From NCBI GenBank assembly GCA_002421985.1, contig DISF01000026.1:1-27565 (forward strand): a stretch of 27,565 bases of DNA. Direction: 5' to 3'. The stretch comes from Roseovarius sp. UBA6217 (GTDB lineage: Bacteria > Pseudomonadota > Alphaproteobacteria > Rhodobacterales > Rhodobacteraceae). Positions 14,735-22,996 of the stretch are shown piece by piece (the first letter of the stretch is position 1; every line of letters begins with the position of its first letter). Both the position numbers and the translations under genes were made by a program. The notes beneath the pieces were generated by a model. That model saw only the letters and a list, made by a program, of their open reading frames with translations, made no database searches and was not told the origin of the DNA.

Positions 14735-16726
14735 ATGTCGCAGACGCAGCAAGACCGCCCCGCCGAGCAAACCCGCGACAAGCCCTGGCTTATCCGCACC
14801 TATGCCGGCCATTCCACCGCGCGCGCGTCGAACGCGCTTTACCGCGCGAACCTTGCCAAGGGGCAGACCGGGCTTTCTGTCGCCTTCGATCTGCCGACGC
14901 AAACGGGCTATGACAGCGATCATGTTCTGGCGCGTGGCGAGGTGGGCAAGGTCGGCGTGCCGGTCGGCCACCTGGGCGACATGCGCACGCTGTTTGACGC
15001 GATCCCGCTCGATCGGATGAACACCTCGATGACGATCAACGCCACCGCGCCCTGGCTTCTGGCGCTTTATATCGCCGTGGCCGAGGAACAGGGGGCGGAT
15101 GTCTCGGCGTTGCAAGGCACGGTGCAGAATGACCTGATAAAGGAATACCTCTCGCGCGGCACCTATATCTGCCCGCCCGCGCCAAGCCTGAAGATGATCG
15201 GCGACGTGGCGGAATATTGCTATCGGCATATCCCGAAATGGAACCCGATGAACGTGTGTTCCTACCACCTGCAAGAGGCGGGTGCCACGCCCGAGCAGGA
15301 GCTTGCCTTTGCGCTGGCCACCGCCGTGGCGGTGCTGGACGAGTTGCGCCCGCGCGTGCCCGAGGCGGATTTCCCGGCGCTGGCCGCGCGGATTTCCTTC
15401 TTTGTCAATGCGGGCATCCGGTTTGTCACCGAGATGTGCAAGATGCGCGCCTTTGTCGATCTTTGGGACGAGATCCTTGAAACGCGCTATGGCGTCAGCG
15501 ATCCCAGGCACCGCCGTTTCCGCTATGGGGTGCAGGTCAACTCGCTGGGCCTGACCGAGCAGCAACCCGAGAACAACGTCTACCGCATCCTGATCGAGAT
15601 GCTGGCCGTGACGTTGAGCAAAAAGGCGCGTGCCCGCGCGGTGCAGCTTCCGGCGTGGAACGAGGCGCTTGGCCTGCCGCGCCCCTGGGATCAGCAATGG
15701 TCGATGCGGATGCAGCAGATCCTCGCCTATGAGACGGATTTGCTTGAGTTCGACGATCTCTTTGACGGCAACCCTGCGGTGGATGCCAAGGTCGCGGCAC
15801 TCAAAGACGGCGCGCGGCATGAATTGGCCAATATCGAGAGCATGGGCGGCGCGGTGGCGGCGATCGAGTACATGAAATCGCGGCTGGTAGAGAGCAATGC
15901 CGACCGGCTGGCCCGGATCGAGGCGGGCGAGACGGTGGTTGTGGGCGTCAATCGCTGGCAGGAGGGCGAGCCGTCGCCATTGCAGACCGAGGATGGCGGG
16001 ATCATGGTGGTTGACCCGGCCGTCGAGGCCGAGCAGATCGCGCAGCTGGAGGAATGGCGCGCGGCGCGCGATGGCGCGGCGGTGCAGGCGGCGCTCGCGG
16101 ATCTGCGCGCGGCGGCGCGAGAGGGGCGCAACATCATGCCCGCCTCGATCATTTGCGCGCGCGCGGGTGTCACCACCGGCGAGTGGGCCGCCGAGATGCG
16201 CGCCGTGCATGGCGAATATCGCGGGCCCACGGGGGTATCGTCGAACCCGTCGAACCGCACCGAGGGGCTGGACGATCTGCGCGCGGCGGTGGATGCGGTG
16301 TCGGGGCGGCTTGGGCGGCGGCTGCGGTTCCTGATGGGCAAGCCGGGGCTCGATGGGCATTCCAACGGGGCCGAGCAGATCGCCTGCCGCGCCCGCGATT
16401 GCGGCATGGATATCCGCTATGAGGGCATTCGCCTCACGCCCGAGCAGATCGTTGCCGCGGCGCTTGAGGACAACGCGCATGTGGTCGGCCTGTCGATCCT
16501 GTCAGGATCGCACATGCCGCTGGTCGAGGATCTGATGGCGCGGATGCGCGGCGCGGGGCTTGGCCATGTGCCGGTGGTGGTCGGCGGGATCATCCCCGAG
16601 GACGACGCCGCGCGCCTGCGCGCGATGGGGGTGGCGCGGGTCTATACGCCCAAGGATTTCGAGCTCAACACCATCATGATGGATATCGTCACGCTGGCCG
16701 ACCCGGAGGCGGTCGCGGCGGAGTGA
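14735..16726 (+). CDS. ecm: Ethylmalonyl-CoA mutase
   Basis: B12-dependent mutase that converts (2R)-ethylmalonyl-CoA to methylsuccinyl-CoA, the signature step of the ethylmalonyl-CoA pathway for growth on acetate or C1 compounds. ATG 14735 (MSQTQQDRPAEQ) has GAGG six bases upstream and gives 663 residues, the normal length; upstream in-frame codons are not protein-like. The barrel shows PWLIRTYAGHSTARASNALY, GLSVAFDLPTQTGYDSDH, MNTSMTINATAPW and WNPMNVCSYHLQEAGATP. These distinguish Ecm from methylmalonyl-CoA mutase, as does the fused B12 domain with D540-x-H542-x-x-G545 (GKPGLDGHSNGAE). The gene stands alone, flanked by repeat copies B and C, with none of the other pathway genes (ccr, epi, mcd, mch) adjacent. 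Confidence 0.95.
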   Translation: MSQTQQDRPAEQTRDKPWLIRTYAGHSTARASNALYRANLAKGQTGLSVAFDLPTQTGYDSDHVLARGEVGKVGVPVGHLGDMRTLFDAIPLDRMNTSMTINATAPWLLALYIAVAEEQGADVSALQGTVQNDLIKEYLSRGTYICPPAPSLKMIGDVAEYCYRHIPKWNPMNVCSYHLQEAGATPEQELAFALATAVAVLDELRPRVPEADFPALAARISFFVNAGIRFVTEMCKMRAFVDLWDEILETRYGVSDPRHRRFRYGVQVNSLGLTEQQPENNVYRILIEMLAVTLSKKARARAVQLPAWNEALGLPRPWDQQWSMRMQQILAYETDLLEFDDLFDGNPAVDAKVAALKDGARHELANIESMGGAVAAIEYMKSRLVESNADRLARIEAGETVVVGVNRWQEGEPSPLQTEDGGIMVVDPAVEAEQIAQLEEWRAARDGAAVQAALADLRAAAREGRNIMPASIICARAGVTTGEWAAEMRAVHGEYRGPTGVSSNPSNRTEGLDDLRAAVDAVSGRLGRRLRFLMGKPGLDGHSNGAEQIACRARDCGMDIRYEGIRLTPEQIVAAALEDNAHVVGLSILSGSHMPLVEDLMARMRGAGLGHVPVVVGGIIPEDDAARLRAMGVARVYTPKDFELNTIMMDIVTLADPEAVAAE

Positions 16727-16733
16727 GCGTTGT

Positions 16734-16942
16734 GATCCGGCCCTCTTGCCGCGCCCCCGACCGGGCCGGTCTGGCGTTGGGCGAGACCACGGCTGCCCGA
16801 GGCGGTTCATGATGTCGCCTTTGCGCGGCGCGCCTCGCCGGACATAACCGGCGGGCGGGCACCGCGCTGATATCGAATCTTCGATCCAGACCATGAGCCT
16901 TCCCCCGTCGCAGCATCGGGCAGCTCGTATCGGCTGTCGAAC
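16734..16942. repeat. Intergenic repeat family, copy C
   Basis: It occupies most of the 294-bp gap between ecm and lepA. The right module 16885-16942 (TCCAGACCATGAGCCTTCCC...) is clearly related to copies A and B. The left edge (GATCCGGCCC at 16734) is only weakly similar, and the interior is diverged and longer. The hairpin is CGGGCAG (16917-16923), a 10-nt loop and CTGTCGA (16934-16940). Its loop-closing pair is G-C where copies A and B have C-G. Confidence 0.6.
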
Positions 16943-17020
16943 ACGCGCCCTGATCGAGGGCCGCCCGTGCCCTGCAATCCAGCTTGACCGGGCAGCACTT
17001 CCCCGCCATATGCCAGAGCC

Positions 17021-18820
17021 ATGACAGACCTCGCACATATCCGAAATTTCTCGATCGTGGCGCATATCGACCACGGCAAATCCACCCTTGCCGACCGGTT
17101 GATCCAGTCGACCGGGACGGTGCAGGATCGGGACATGAAAGAGCAGATGCTCGATGCCATGGATATCGAGCGCGAGCGGGGCATCACGATCAAGGCCAAT
17201 ACCGTGCGCATCGACTACAAGGCGCAGGATGGCGAGACCTATGTGCTCAACCTCATCGACACGCCGGGCCATGTGGATTTCGCCTATGAGGTGAGCCGGT
17301 CGATGCGTGCGGTCGAGGGCAGCTTGCTGGTGGTCGACAGCACGCAAGGCGTAGAGGCGCAGACGCTGGCCAATGTCTATCAGGCGATCGACGCGGGCCA
17401 CGAGATCGTGCCCGTGCTCAACAAGATCGACCTGCCCGCCTCCGAGTGTGACCGCGTGGCCGAGCAGATCGAGGACGTGATCGGCATCGACGCAAGCGGT
17501 GCGATCCGCGTCTCGGCCAAGACCGGCGTGGGCATCCCCGAAACGCTGGAGGCCATCGTCAAGCTTCTGCCCGCGCCCAAGGGCGACGAGGCCGCGCCCC
17601 TCAAGGCGATGCTGGTGGATAGCTGGTATGACGCCTATCTCGGCGTGGTCGTGCTGGTGCGGATCATGGACGGGCGCCTCAAGCGCGGCGACCGCATCCG
17701 CATGATCCAGACCGGGGCCACCTACAATGTCGAGCGCATCGGCGTGTTTCGCCCGCAGATGGAAAAGGTCGAGAGCCTCGGCCCCGGCGAGATCGGTTTC
17801 ATCACCGCCTCGATCAAACAGGTGCGCGACACCAAGGTAGGCGACACGATCACCCATGAAAAACGCCCCTGCGCCAAGGCCCTGCCGGGCTTCAAGCCCT
17901 CGGTGCCGGTGGTGTTCTGCGGTCTTTTCCCGGTGGATTCCGCGCAATTCGAGGATCTGCGCGACGCCATCGACAAGCTTGCGCTTAACGACGCCTCGTT
18001 CAGCTTCGAGATGGAAAGTTCGGCCGCGCTCGGCTTTGGCTTTCGCTGCGGGTTTCTTGGGCTCTTGCATCTCGAGGTGATCCGCGACCGGATCGAGCGC
18101 GAGTATGATATCGAGCTGATCACCACCGCGCCCTCGGTGGTCTATCACCTTCACATGAAGGACGGCACGATGCGGGAGTTGCACAACCCCGCCGACATGC
18201 CCGATCCCTCGCATATAGAGCGTATCGAAGAGCCGCGCATCAAGGCCACGATCATGGTGCCCGACGAATATCTTGGCGATGTGCTCAAGCTGTGTCAGGA
18301 TCGGCGCGGCATCCAGATGGACCTGACCTATGCCGGGGCCCGCGCGATGGTGGTCTATGATCTGCCCCTCAACGAAGTGGTGTTCGATTTCTACGACCGG
18401 CTCAAATCGGTGACCAAGGGCTATGCCAGCTTTGACTATCACCTTGAGGGCTACCGCGAGGACAAGCTCGTGAAGATGCAGGTGCTTGTGAATGACGAGC
18501 CGGTGGACGCGCTTTCGATGATGGTGCATCGTGACCGCGCCGAGATGCGCGGGCGCGCCATGTGCGAAAAGCTCAAGGACCTGATCCCGCGCCACATGTT
18601 CAAGATCCCCATTCAGGCGGCCATCGGCGGCAAGGTCATCGCGCGCGAGACGCTCTCGGCGCTGCGCAAGGACGTGACCGCGAAATGCTATGGCGGGGAT
18701 GCCACGCGCAAGAAGAAATTGCTTGAAAAGCAGAAGGCCGGCAAGAAGAAGATGCGCCAGTTCGGCAAGGTCGAGATCCCGCAGGAGGCGTTCATCTCGG
18801 CCTTGAAGATGGATAGCTAG
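17021..18820 (+). CDS. lepA: Translation elongation factor 4 (LepA)
   Basis: A ribosome-associated GTPase of 599 residues, the normal length for EF-4/LepA. GTP-binding motifs are all present: G1 AHIDHGKST (residues 14-22), the G2 region RERGITIKANTVRI, G3 DTPGHVDF, G4 NKIDLP and G5 VSAKTG. The LepA-specific C-terminal domain is recognisable by YLGDVLKLCQDRRGIQMDL, FKIPIQAAIGGKVIARETL, KDVTAKCYGGDATRKKKLLE and the basic end KKMRQFGKVEIPQEAF. Here it is monocistronic; the usual lepB partner does not follow. The gene ends in a hairpin terminator shared with the convergent lipoprotein gene. Confidence 0.98.
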   Translation: MTDLAHIRNFSIVAHIDHGKSTLADRLIQSTGTVQDRDMKEQMLDAMDIERERGITIKANTVRIDYKAQDGETYVLNLIDTPGHVDFAYEVSRSMRAVEGSLLVVDSTQGVEAQTLANVYQAIDAGHEIVPVLNKIDLPASECDRVAEQIEDVIGIDASGAIRVSAKTGVGIPETLEAIVKLLPAPKGDEAAPLKAMLVDSWYDAYLGVVVLVRIMDGRLKRGDRIRMIQTGATYNVERIGVFRPQMEKVESLGPGEIGFITASIKQVRDTKVGDTITHEKRPCAKALPGFKPSVPVVFCGLFPVDSAQFEDLRDAIDKLALNDASFSFEMESSAALGFGFRCGFLGLLHLEVIRDRIEREYDIELITTAPSVVYHLHMKDGTMRELHNPADMPDPSHIERIEEPRIKATIMVPDEYLGDVLKLCQDRRGIQMDLTYAGARAMVVYDLPLNEVVFDFYDRLKSVTKGYASFDYHLEGYREDKLVKMQVLVNDEPVDALSMMVHRDRAEMRGRAMCEKLKDLIPRHMFKIPIQAAIGGKVIARETLSALRKDVTAKCYGGDATRKKKLLEKQKAGKKKMRQFGKVEIPQEAFISALKMDS

Positions 18821-18842
18821 GGCGGGTGTGACCCCCGCCCTA
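18818..18842. terminator. Bidirectional terminator between lepA and the lipoprotein gene
   Basis: TAGGGCGGG (18818-18826), the 7-nt loop TGTGACC and CCCGCCCTA (18834-18842) form a nine-pair perfect stem that begins inside the lepA stop codon. The convergent lipoprotein gene stops at 18847, so one hairpin can serve both. Neither side has a long T run. Confidence 0.6.
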
Positions 18843-18846
18843 CGGT

Positions 18847-18966
18847 TCATTCTGCCGATTTCTCGATCGCCTGTCCGGCTTTCTGGATGTCCTTGCCTGC
18901 GCCCTGCACGGTTTCACAACCCGCAAGGCCCGCCAAGGCCACCAGTGCAACGAAAATGTATTTCAT
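18847..18966 (-). CDS. Entericidin-like small lipoprotein
   Basis: A 39-residue lipoprotein. MKYIFVALVALAGLAGC is a lipoprotein signal peptide with the lipidation cysteine at position 17. The mature part ETVQGAGKDIQKAGQAIEKS matches the entericidin A/B family (ETVxGxGxDIxxAGxAIExxA). The ATG at 18966 is supported by GGGAGA about five bases upstream. Entericidins are small membrane lipoproteins first described as an antidote/toxin pair in enterobacteria; in alphaproteobacteria their role is unproven and they usually occur singly, as here. Confidence 0.85.
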   Translation of the reverse strand: MKYIFVALVALAGLAGCETVQGAGKDIQKAGQAIEKSAE

Positions 18967-19033
18967 GCTTGTCTCCCGTTTGCATACTGCCTTGATATCG
19001 CGCGGCATGAGGCGTCGCAATTGCGATTCCTGA

Positions 19034-19047
19034 TTGACCCGGATCAA
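19034..19047. promoter_or_regulatory. Candidate Fnr/FnrL box
   Basis: TTGAC-CCGG-ATCAA differs by one base from the palindromic Fnr consensus TTGAT-N4-ATCAA, and that variant is seen at FnrL sites in Rhodobacter. It lies between the lipoprotein gene and the 61-residue membrane protein gene, about 64 bp from the latter's ATG and 68 bp from the former's. Either gene could be oxygen-regulated; this is inference from one motif. Confidence 0.4.
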
Positions 19048-19110
19048 GGTATCTGCCCGGCGCAGCCGCTACCCTTTGCCACAACGCGCCTCAACCCTCG
19101 GAGACCTTCA

Positions 19111-19296
19111 ATGCTGCGCCTTGGCTTCATCCTGCATCTTTTCATCGGCTCGACGCTTGCAGGCTCGGCCGTCATTGCCGCGCTCGTCATGGGCCGCGAT
19201 ACGCTCACGCCGATCCTGATCGCTGCGGCACTCGGCTTCGTCGCGGCGTTCCCGGTGACATATGTGGTGACGAAAAAGCTCTACGAGTCGGGCTGA
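19111..19296 (+). CDS. Small two-helix membrane protein
   Basis: A 61-residue protein that is almost all membrane: a first hydrophobic helix at about residues 5-26 (GFILHLFIGSTLAGSAVIAA) and a second at about 32-52 (TPILIAAALGFVAAFPVTYV), with basic VTKKLYESG at the end. Similar short proteins occur across Rhodobacteraceae and are sometimes labelled CTP synthetase by mistake; nothing here resembles that enzyme. The ATG has CGGAGA about eight bases upstream. Its 3' end overlaps the convergent hydrolase gene by 16 bp. Function is unknown; a possible Fnr box lies upstream. Confidence 0.7.
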   Translation: MLRLGFILHLFIGSTLAGSAVIAALVMGRDTLTPILIAAALGFVAAFPVTYVVTKKLYESG

Positions 19297-20069
19297 TCCG
19301 GGCCATCGAGCCAGGTCCGCACCGCCGCCTCGAATTCGCGCGGCTTTTCGGCGTGGAGCCAATGGCCTGCGCCGGGGATTCGCGCGAAACGGGCGGCGGG
19401 GAACAGCGCCGTGATTGCCGCGCGATGCGCGGGCGCGATATAATCCGATTCTGCCCCGCCCAGAAACAGCGTGCGGCCCTCATATCGGCCCGACACATCG
19501 GGAAAGCCGAGGATCTTCGGCATATCGCGCGCCAGCGTATCGAGGTTGAGCATCCAGCGCCGCGCCTTCACGTCGAGCGATTGCAGAAAGAACGGCACGA
19601 GGTCGGGGTTGTCCACCACCTCCAATAGTTGCGCGCCCGCGTCCGAGCGCCGCTCGACCGCGCCGAGATCGACCGATTTCATCGCCTCGACATATTGAAT
19701 CTGCGAATGCGGATAGGGCACCGGCGCGATATCGGCCACGATCAGCCGGTTCACAAGCTCCGGGTGGCGCAGCGCCAGCATCATCGCCGCCTTGCCGCCC
19801 ATCGAATGGCCCAGCACGTCCCACTTGCCGCCCAAGGAGCGCACCACCTGCGCCAGGTCATCGGCCATGTCGTCATAGCCGTGGGTGTCGAACCACGGGC
19901 TGTTGCCGTGGTTGCGCATGTCCACCGCGACCACGCGGCGGCTATCCGACAGCCGTTTCGCGATCACGCCCCAGTTGCGCGCCGAGCCATAAAGCCCGTG
20001 CGCGATCAGCAATCCGGGCTTGTCAGTGGCGTGGCCATGTTCGATCATGTTCAACATGGGCGAAATCAT
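19281..20069 (-). CDS. Alpha/beta-fold hydrolase (YbfF-like esterase)
   Basis: A 262-residue serine hydrolase. It has the oxyanion HG motif (LLIAHGLYGSARNWG), the nucleophile elbow GHSMGG with Ser89, the conserved DMRNHGNSPW, an acidic residue in LFLGGAESDYI and the catalytic histidine in IPGAGHWLHAEKP. The pattern DMRNHG...S plus LGHSMGGKAAM is typical of the YbfF acyl-CoA/ester hydrolase group, but the substrate cannot be read from the sequence. The start is ATG 20069; a second ATG at codon 5 is possible. Its stop (19281) lies inside the last codons of the convergent 61-residue gene. Confidence 0.88.
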   Translation of the reverse strand: MISPMLNMIEHGHATDKPGLLIAHGLYGSARNWGVIAKRLSDSRRVVAVDMRNHGNSPWFDTHGYDDMADDLAQVVRSLGGKWDVLGHSMGGKAAMMLALRHPELVNRLIVADIAPVPYPHSQIQYVEAMKSVDLGAVERRSDAGAQLLEVVDNPDLVPFFLQSLDVKARRWMLNLDTLARDMPKILGFPDVSGRYEGRTLFLGGAESDYIAPAHRAAITALFPAARFARIPGAGHWLHAEKPREFEAAVRTWLDGPDQPDS

Positions 20070-20134
20070 AGCCGCGCCCGCGCCCGATGACCAGCCCCCC
20101 GGCTGCCCGGTGCCTTGGTCGCCGCGCGCGCTGC

Positions 20135-20890
20135 TCAGGCTGCGTAATCGGAACCTTCGGCGTCGAGGATCGCCTTGAGCTCGTCAAGGTGGCGCTTGGC
20201 CTGCTCGGGGTAGTCTTCGATCTCGCGCGCGGTTTTCTCGGCCACCGCGTCCGAGAGCACGCGCAGGGGCCGCCCGGTCTGAAGCGCGCGGATATAGGTC
20301 TCGGCGGCGCGCTCGAAATAATAGAGCCGGTTGAAGGTTTCGGCCACGGTGTCGCCGATCACCATCACCCCGTGATTGCCCATCACCAGCACCTTGTGGC
20401 GCGGATCGCGCAAGAGCCGGGCACAGCGCGCGCCCTCGTCCGAAAAGGCCAGCCCGCCATAGCCCTCGTCGACGACGAGGCGGTTGTAGAAGGTGGCGCA
20501 ATTCTGGTCGATGGGGGGCAGGCGGCTGTCGGCGAGGCAGGCGAGAACGGTGGCGTGGATCGAATGGACATGCATGGCGCAGCGCGCATGGGGACAGTGC
20601 CGGTGCAGCCCGCCATGCAGGCCCCAGGCGGTTGGGTCAGGGGCGTCGGGGCCGTCCATCGTGGCCGGGTCTTCGGCATCCACCTCGATCAGGTCGCTGG
20701 CCTTGATGCGGGCGAAATGCCGCTGGTTGGGGTTCATCAGAAAGCGCGTGCCGTCCTCGTTGATGGCGAGGCTGAAATGGTTGGCCACCGCCTCGTGCAT
20801 TCCGAGCCGCGCGGTCCAGCGAAAGGCGGCGGCGAGATCCACCCGCTCTTGCCAGTGGTCCATGTTGGGGCGCAGGTCGGTCACGGTCAT
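20135..20890 (-). CDS. Class II aldolase/adducin family protein
   Basis: A 251-residue protein of the metal-dependent class II aldolase/adducin fold (L-fuculose-1-phosphate aldolase and L-ribulose-5-phosphate 4-epimerase relatives). The zinc ligands are visible as MHVHS (His107, His109) and a later histidine in MGNHGVMVIGDTVAETFNRL; other landmarks are ANHFSLAINEDGTRFLMNPN and LVVDEGYGGLAFSDEGARCA. The start is ATG 20890 (MTVTDLRPNMDHW), with GGGAAAG upstream; the frame runs further but is not protein-like. It diverges from amn. The reaction is unknown, since members act on varied sugar phosphates or hydroxy acids. Confidence 0.88.
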   Translation of the reverse strand: MTVTDLRPNMDHWQERVDLAAAFRWTARLGMHEAVANHFSLAINEDGTRFLMNPNQRHFARIKASDLIEVDAEDPATMDGPDAPDPTAWGLHGGLHRHCPHARCAMHVHSIHATVLACLADSRLPPIDQNCATFYNRLVVDEGYGGLAFSDEGARCARLLRDPRHKVLVMGNHGVMVIGDTVAETFNRLYYFERAAETYIRALQTGRPLRVLSDAVAEKTAREIEDYPEQAKRHLDELKAILDAEGSDYAA

Positions 20891-21042
20891 GTCTTCATTC
20901 TTTCCCTGATGTGCGGCGCGGCCCCGGACTGTGCCGGGCTGACGGTGTTGCACGCCATCTGCGCGCTCCTTTTCGCCGCAGCTTGATCGTGTCATCGCCG
21001 CGTGTCAACGTGGCGCGCATGATCCAAGCACAGGAAGCCGCC

Positions 21043-22515
21043 ATGCCCGCCTCCGATCCCGCGATCCTGCCCCCCGGCCTGCCGGGGCCGGAGGAGTTTA
21101 CCGAGGCGCGCGCCGCGGTGGACCGGCTGTGCCTGCTTTACGACGGCGGCACGCGGTTTCTGTGCGAGGCGTTCGCACGCGCGATGGGTGGCGATATCCC
21201 GGCCCGGCGCGTGCGCGCCTTCTACCCCGAAATCCGGCTGAGCACGGTGACCTATGCCACCATCGACAGCCGGCTGAGTTTCGGCCATGTCACGGGCCCC
21301 GGCACCTATGCCGCGACCATCACCCGGCCCGACCTGTTTCGCGGCTATCTTGAGCAGCAGCTTGGCCTTTTGCTTCACAATCACGGCGTGCCCGTCACCA
21401 TCGGCCTGTCGCAGACGCCCATGCCGATGCATTTCGCCGTGGCCGGCGAGGCGGGCCTTGCCGTGCCGCAAGAGGGGGCGGCGGCGTTCACCCTGCGCGA
21501 TGTGTTCGACGTGCCCGACCTGGCGGCGATCAACGATGATATTGTCAACGGCACGTGGGCGGGGACGGGCGCGCGCCCGCTCGCGCCCTTTACCGCGCAG
21601 CGGGTGGATTACTCGCTGGCGCGGCTGGCGCATTATACCGCCACCGATCCGGGGCATTTCCAGAATTACGTTCTGTTCACCAACTACCAGTTCTATGTCG
21701 CCGAGTTCGAGGCCTTCGCGCGCCGCGCGCTCGCGGATCCCGACAGCGGCTATTGCGAATTCGTGGTGCCGGGAAATGCCGCGATCACCGGGGCGGGCGG
21801 GGTGTTGGCGGCCCCGGACAGCCTGCCGCAGATGCCCGCCTATCACCTCAAGCGCGCCGATGGGTCCGGTATCACACTGGTCAATATCGGCGTGGGGCCG
21901 TCCAACGCCAAGACCGCGACCGATCATATCGCGGTGCTGCGGCCCCATGCCTGGGTGATGGTGGGCCATTGCGCGGGGTTACGCAATTCGCAGTCCTTGG
22001 GCGATTTCGTGCTGGCGCACGCCTATTTGCGCGAGGATCGCGTGCTCGATGCCGATCTGCCCGCATGGGTGCCGATCCCGGCGCTGGCGGAAATCCAGAT
22101 CGCGTTGCAGGAGGCGGTGGCCGCCGAGACGCAGCTTGACGGGTTCGAGCTCAAGCGCGTGATGCGCACCGGCACGGTGGCCAGCGTGGACAACCGCAAC
22201 TGGGAATTGCGCGACCAATCGGGGCCGATCCAGCGGCTGAGCCAGTCGCGCGCCATCGCGCTCGACATGGAAAGCGCCACCATTGCCGCCAACGGATTTC
22301 GCTTTCGCGTGCCCTATGGCACGCTCTTGTGTGTCTCCGACAAGCCCTTGCAGGGCGAGTTGAAATTGCCCGGCATGGCCTCGGATTTCTACAAATCCCA
22401 GGTCGCGCGCCACCTGATGATCGGGATTCGCGCGATGGAATCGTTGCGCCGGATGCCGCTTGAACGCATCCACAGCCGCAAATTGCGCAGCTTTGAAGAG
22501 ACGGCCTTTCTTTGA
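21043..22515 (+). CDS. amn: AMP nucleosidase
   Basis: Hydrolyses AMP to adenine and ribose 5-phosphate in purine salvage and adenylate balance. ATG 21043 (MPASDPAIL) has AGGAAG five bases upstream and gives 490 residues, close to the E. coli enzyme; a start at 21019 is possible. The N-terminal AMP nucleosidase domain shows LCLLYDGGTRFLCEAF, VTGPGTYAATITRPDLFRGY and TPMPMHFAVAGE. The C-terminal nucleoside-phosphorylase-like domain shows VGPSNAKTATDHIAVLRPHA, MVGHCAGLRNSQSLGDFVLA, ALDMESATIAANGFRFRVPY and LLCVSDKPLQGELKLPG. The 16-residue end (LERIHSRKLRSFEETA) is typical of the family. A hairpin follows within 20 bp. Confidence 0.95.
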   Translation: MPASDPAILPPGLPGPEEFTEARAAVDRLCLLYDGGTRFLCEAFARAMGGDIPARRVRAFYPEIRLSTVTYATIDSRLSFGHVTGPGTYAATITRPDLFRGYLEQQLGLLLHNHGVPVTIGLSQTPMPMHFAVAGEAGLAVPQEGAAAFTLRDVFDVPDLAAINDDIVNGTWAGTGARPLAPFTAQRVDYSLARLAHYTATDPGHFQNYVLFTNYQFYVAEFEAFARRALADPDSGYCEFVVPGNAAITGAGGVLAAPDSLPQMPAYHLKRADGSGITLVNIGVGPSNAKTATDHIAVLRPHAWVMVGHCAGLRNSQSLGDFVLAHAYLREDRVLDADLPAWVPIPALAEIQIALQEAVAAETQLDGFELKRVMRTGTVASVDNRNWELRDQSGPIQRLSQSRAIALDMESATIAANGFRFRVPYGTLLCVSDKPLQGELKLPGMASDFYKSQVARHLMIGIRAMESLRRMPLERIHSRKLRSFEETAFL

Positions 22516-22533
22516 GCGCGAAAATGCGCACAA

Positions 22534-22567
22534 AATAGGGGAAAACGCCTTGCTTTTAGCCCCTATT
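22534..22567. terminator. Hairpin between amn and the HU gene
   Basis: AATAGGGG-AAAA (22534-22545), an 8-nt loop, then TTTT-AG-CCCCTATT (22554-22567). The eight outer and four inner pairs are perfect, separated by a two-base bulge. It lies 18 bp past the amn stop and could be its terminator or a leader structure before the HU gene. There is no downstream T run. Confidence 0.5.
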
Positions 22568-22649
22568 CGTTGTGTTTGACCACATCATGGCGTTTAATCC
22601 CGCCACCGAGGCCCCAGAGAGCGGGCAGTGATACGAAGGAGACCAAAAA

Positions 22650-22937
22650 ATGGCGAAACCGATGACCAAGACCCAGCTTGTGGCCGCTCTGGCCGAGGAG
22701 ATGGGCAGCGACAAGAAAACCGCCGGGGCCGCACTTGATGCGGTGGTGGCGATCATCAACCGCGAAGTGGCGACAGGCGGGGCGGTGACGCTGCCCGGCG
22801 TGGGCAAGTTCTATTGCCGCGAGCGGCCCGAGCGCATGGTGCGCAACCCCGCCACCGGCGAGCAGATGAAGAAGGCCGCCGACAAGCAGGTCAAGGTGAC
22901 CGTGGCCAAGGCGCTCAAGGACAGCGTCAACGGCTGA
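22650..22937 (+). CDS. HU family DNA-binding protein
   Basis: A 95-residue histone-like protein that bends and compacts DNA. It has the standard HU fold: an N-terminal helical dimerisation part (MTKTQLVAALAEEMGSDKKT), the turn GGAVTLPGVGKF and the DNA-intercalating arm RERPERMVRNPATGEQMK with the conserved RNPxTG, then VKVTVAKALKDSVNG. AAGGAGA sits seven bases before the ATG. It is a single gene between amn and the ribosomal block. Whether it is the main HU or an IHF-like paralogue cannot be decided, but the sequence is HU-like rather than IhfA/IhfB. Confidence 0.93.
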   Translation: MAKPMTKTQLVAALAEEMGSDKKTAGAALDAVVAIINREVATGGAVTLPGVGKFYCRERPERMVRNPATGEQMKKAADKQVKVTVAKALKDSVNG

Positions 22938-22948
22938 GCCATCGCGCC

Positions 22949-22972
22949 GGGCCGTCCGTTTCCGGGCGGCCC
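22949..22972 (+). terminator. Hairpin after the HU gene
   Basis: GGGCCGTCCG (22949-22958), the loop TTTC and CGGGCGGCCC (22963-22972) form a ten-pair stem with one G-T wobble, 11 bp after the HU stop. There is no T tract, so termination efficiency is uncertain. Confidence 0.5.
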
Positions 22973-22996
22973 TGTCTGGCGGGGGGCAATTCGTGC

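Noticed and set aside
14543..18850. Very long minus-strand frames opposite ecm and lepA
   Set aside because: Both genes on the plus strand are certain; the antisense translations have no recognisable domain.
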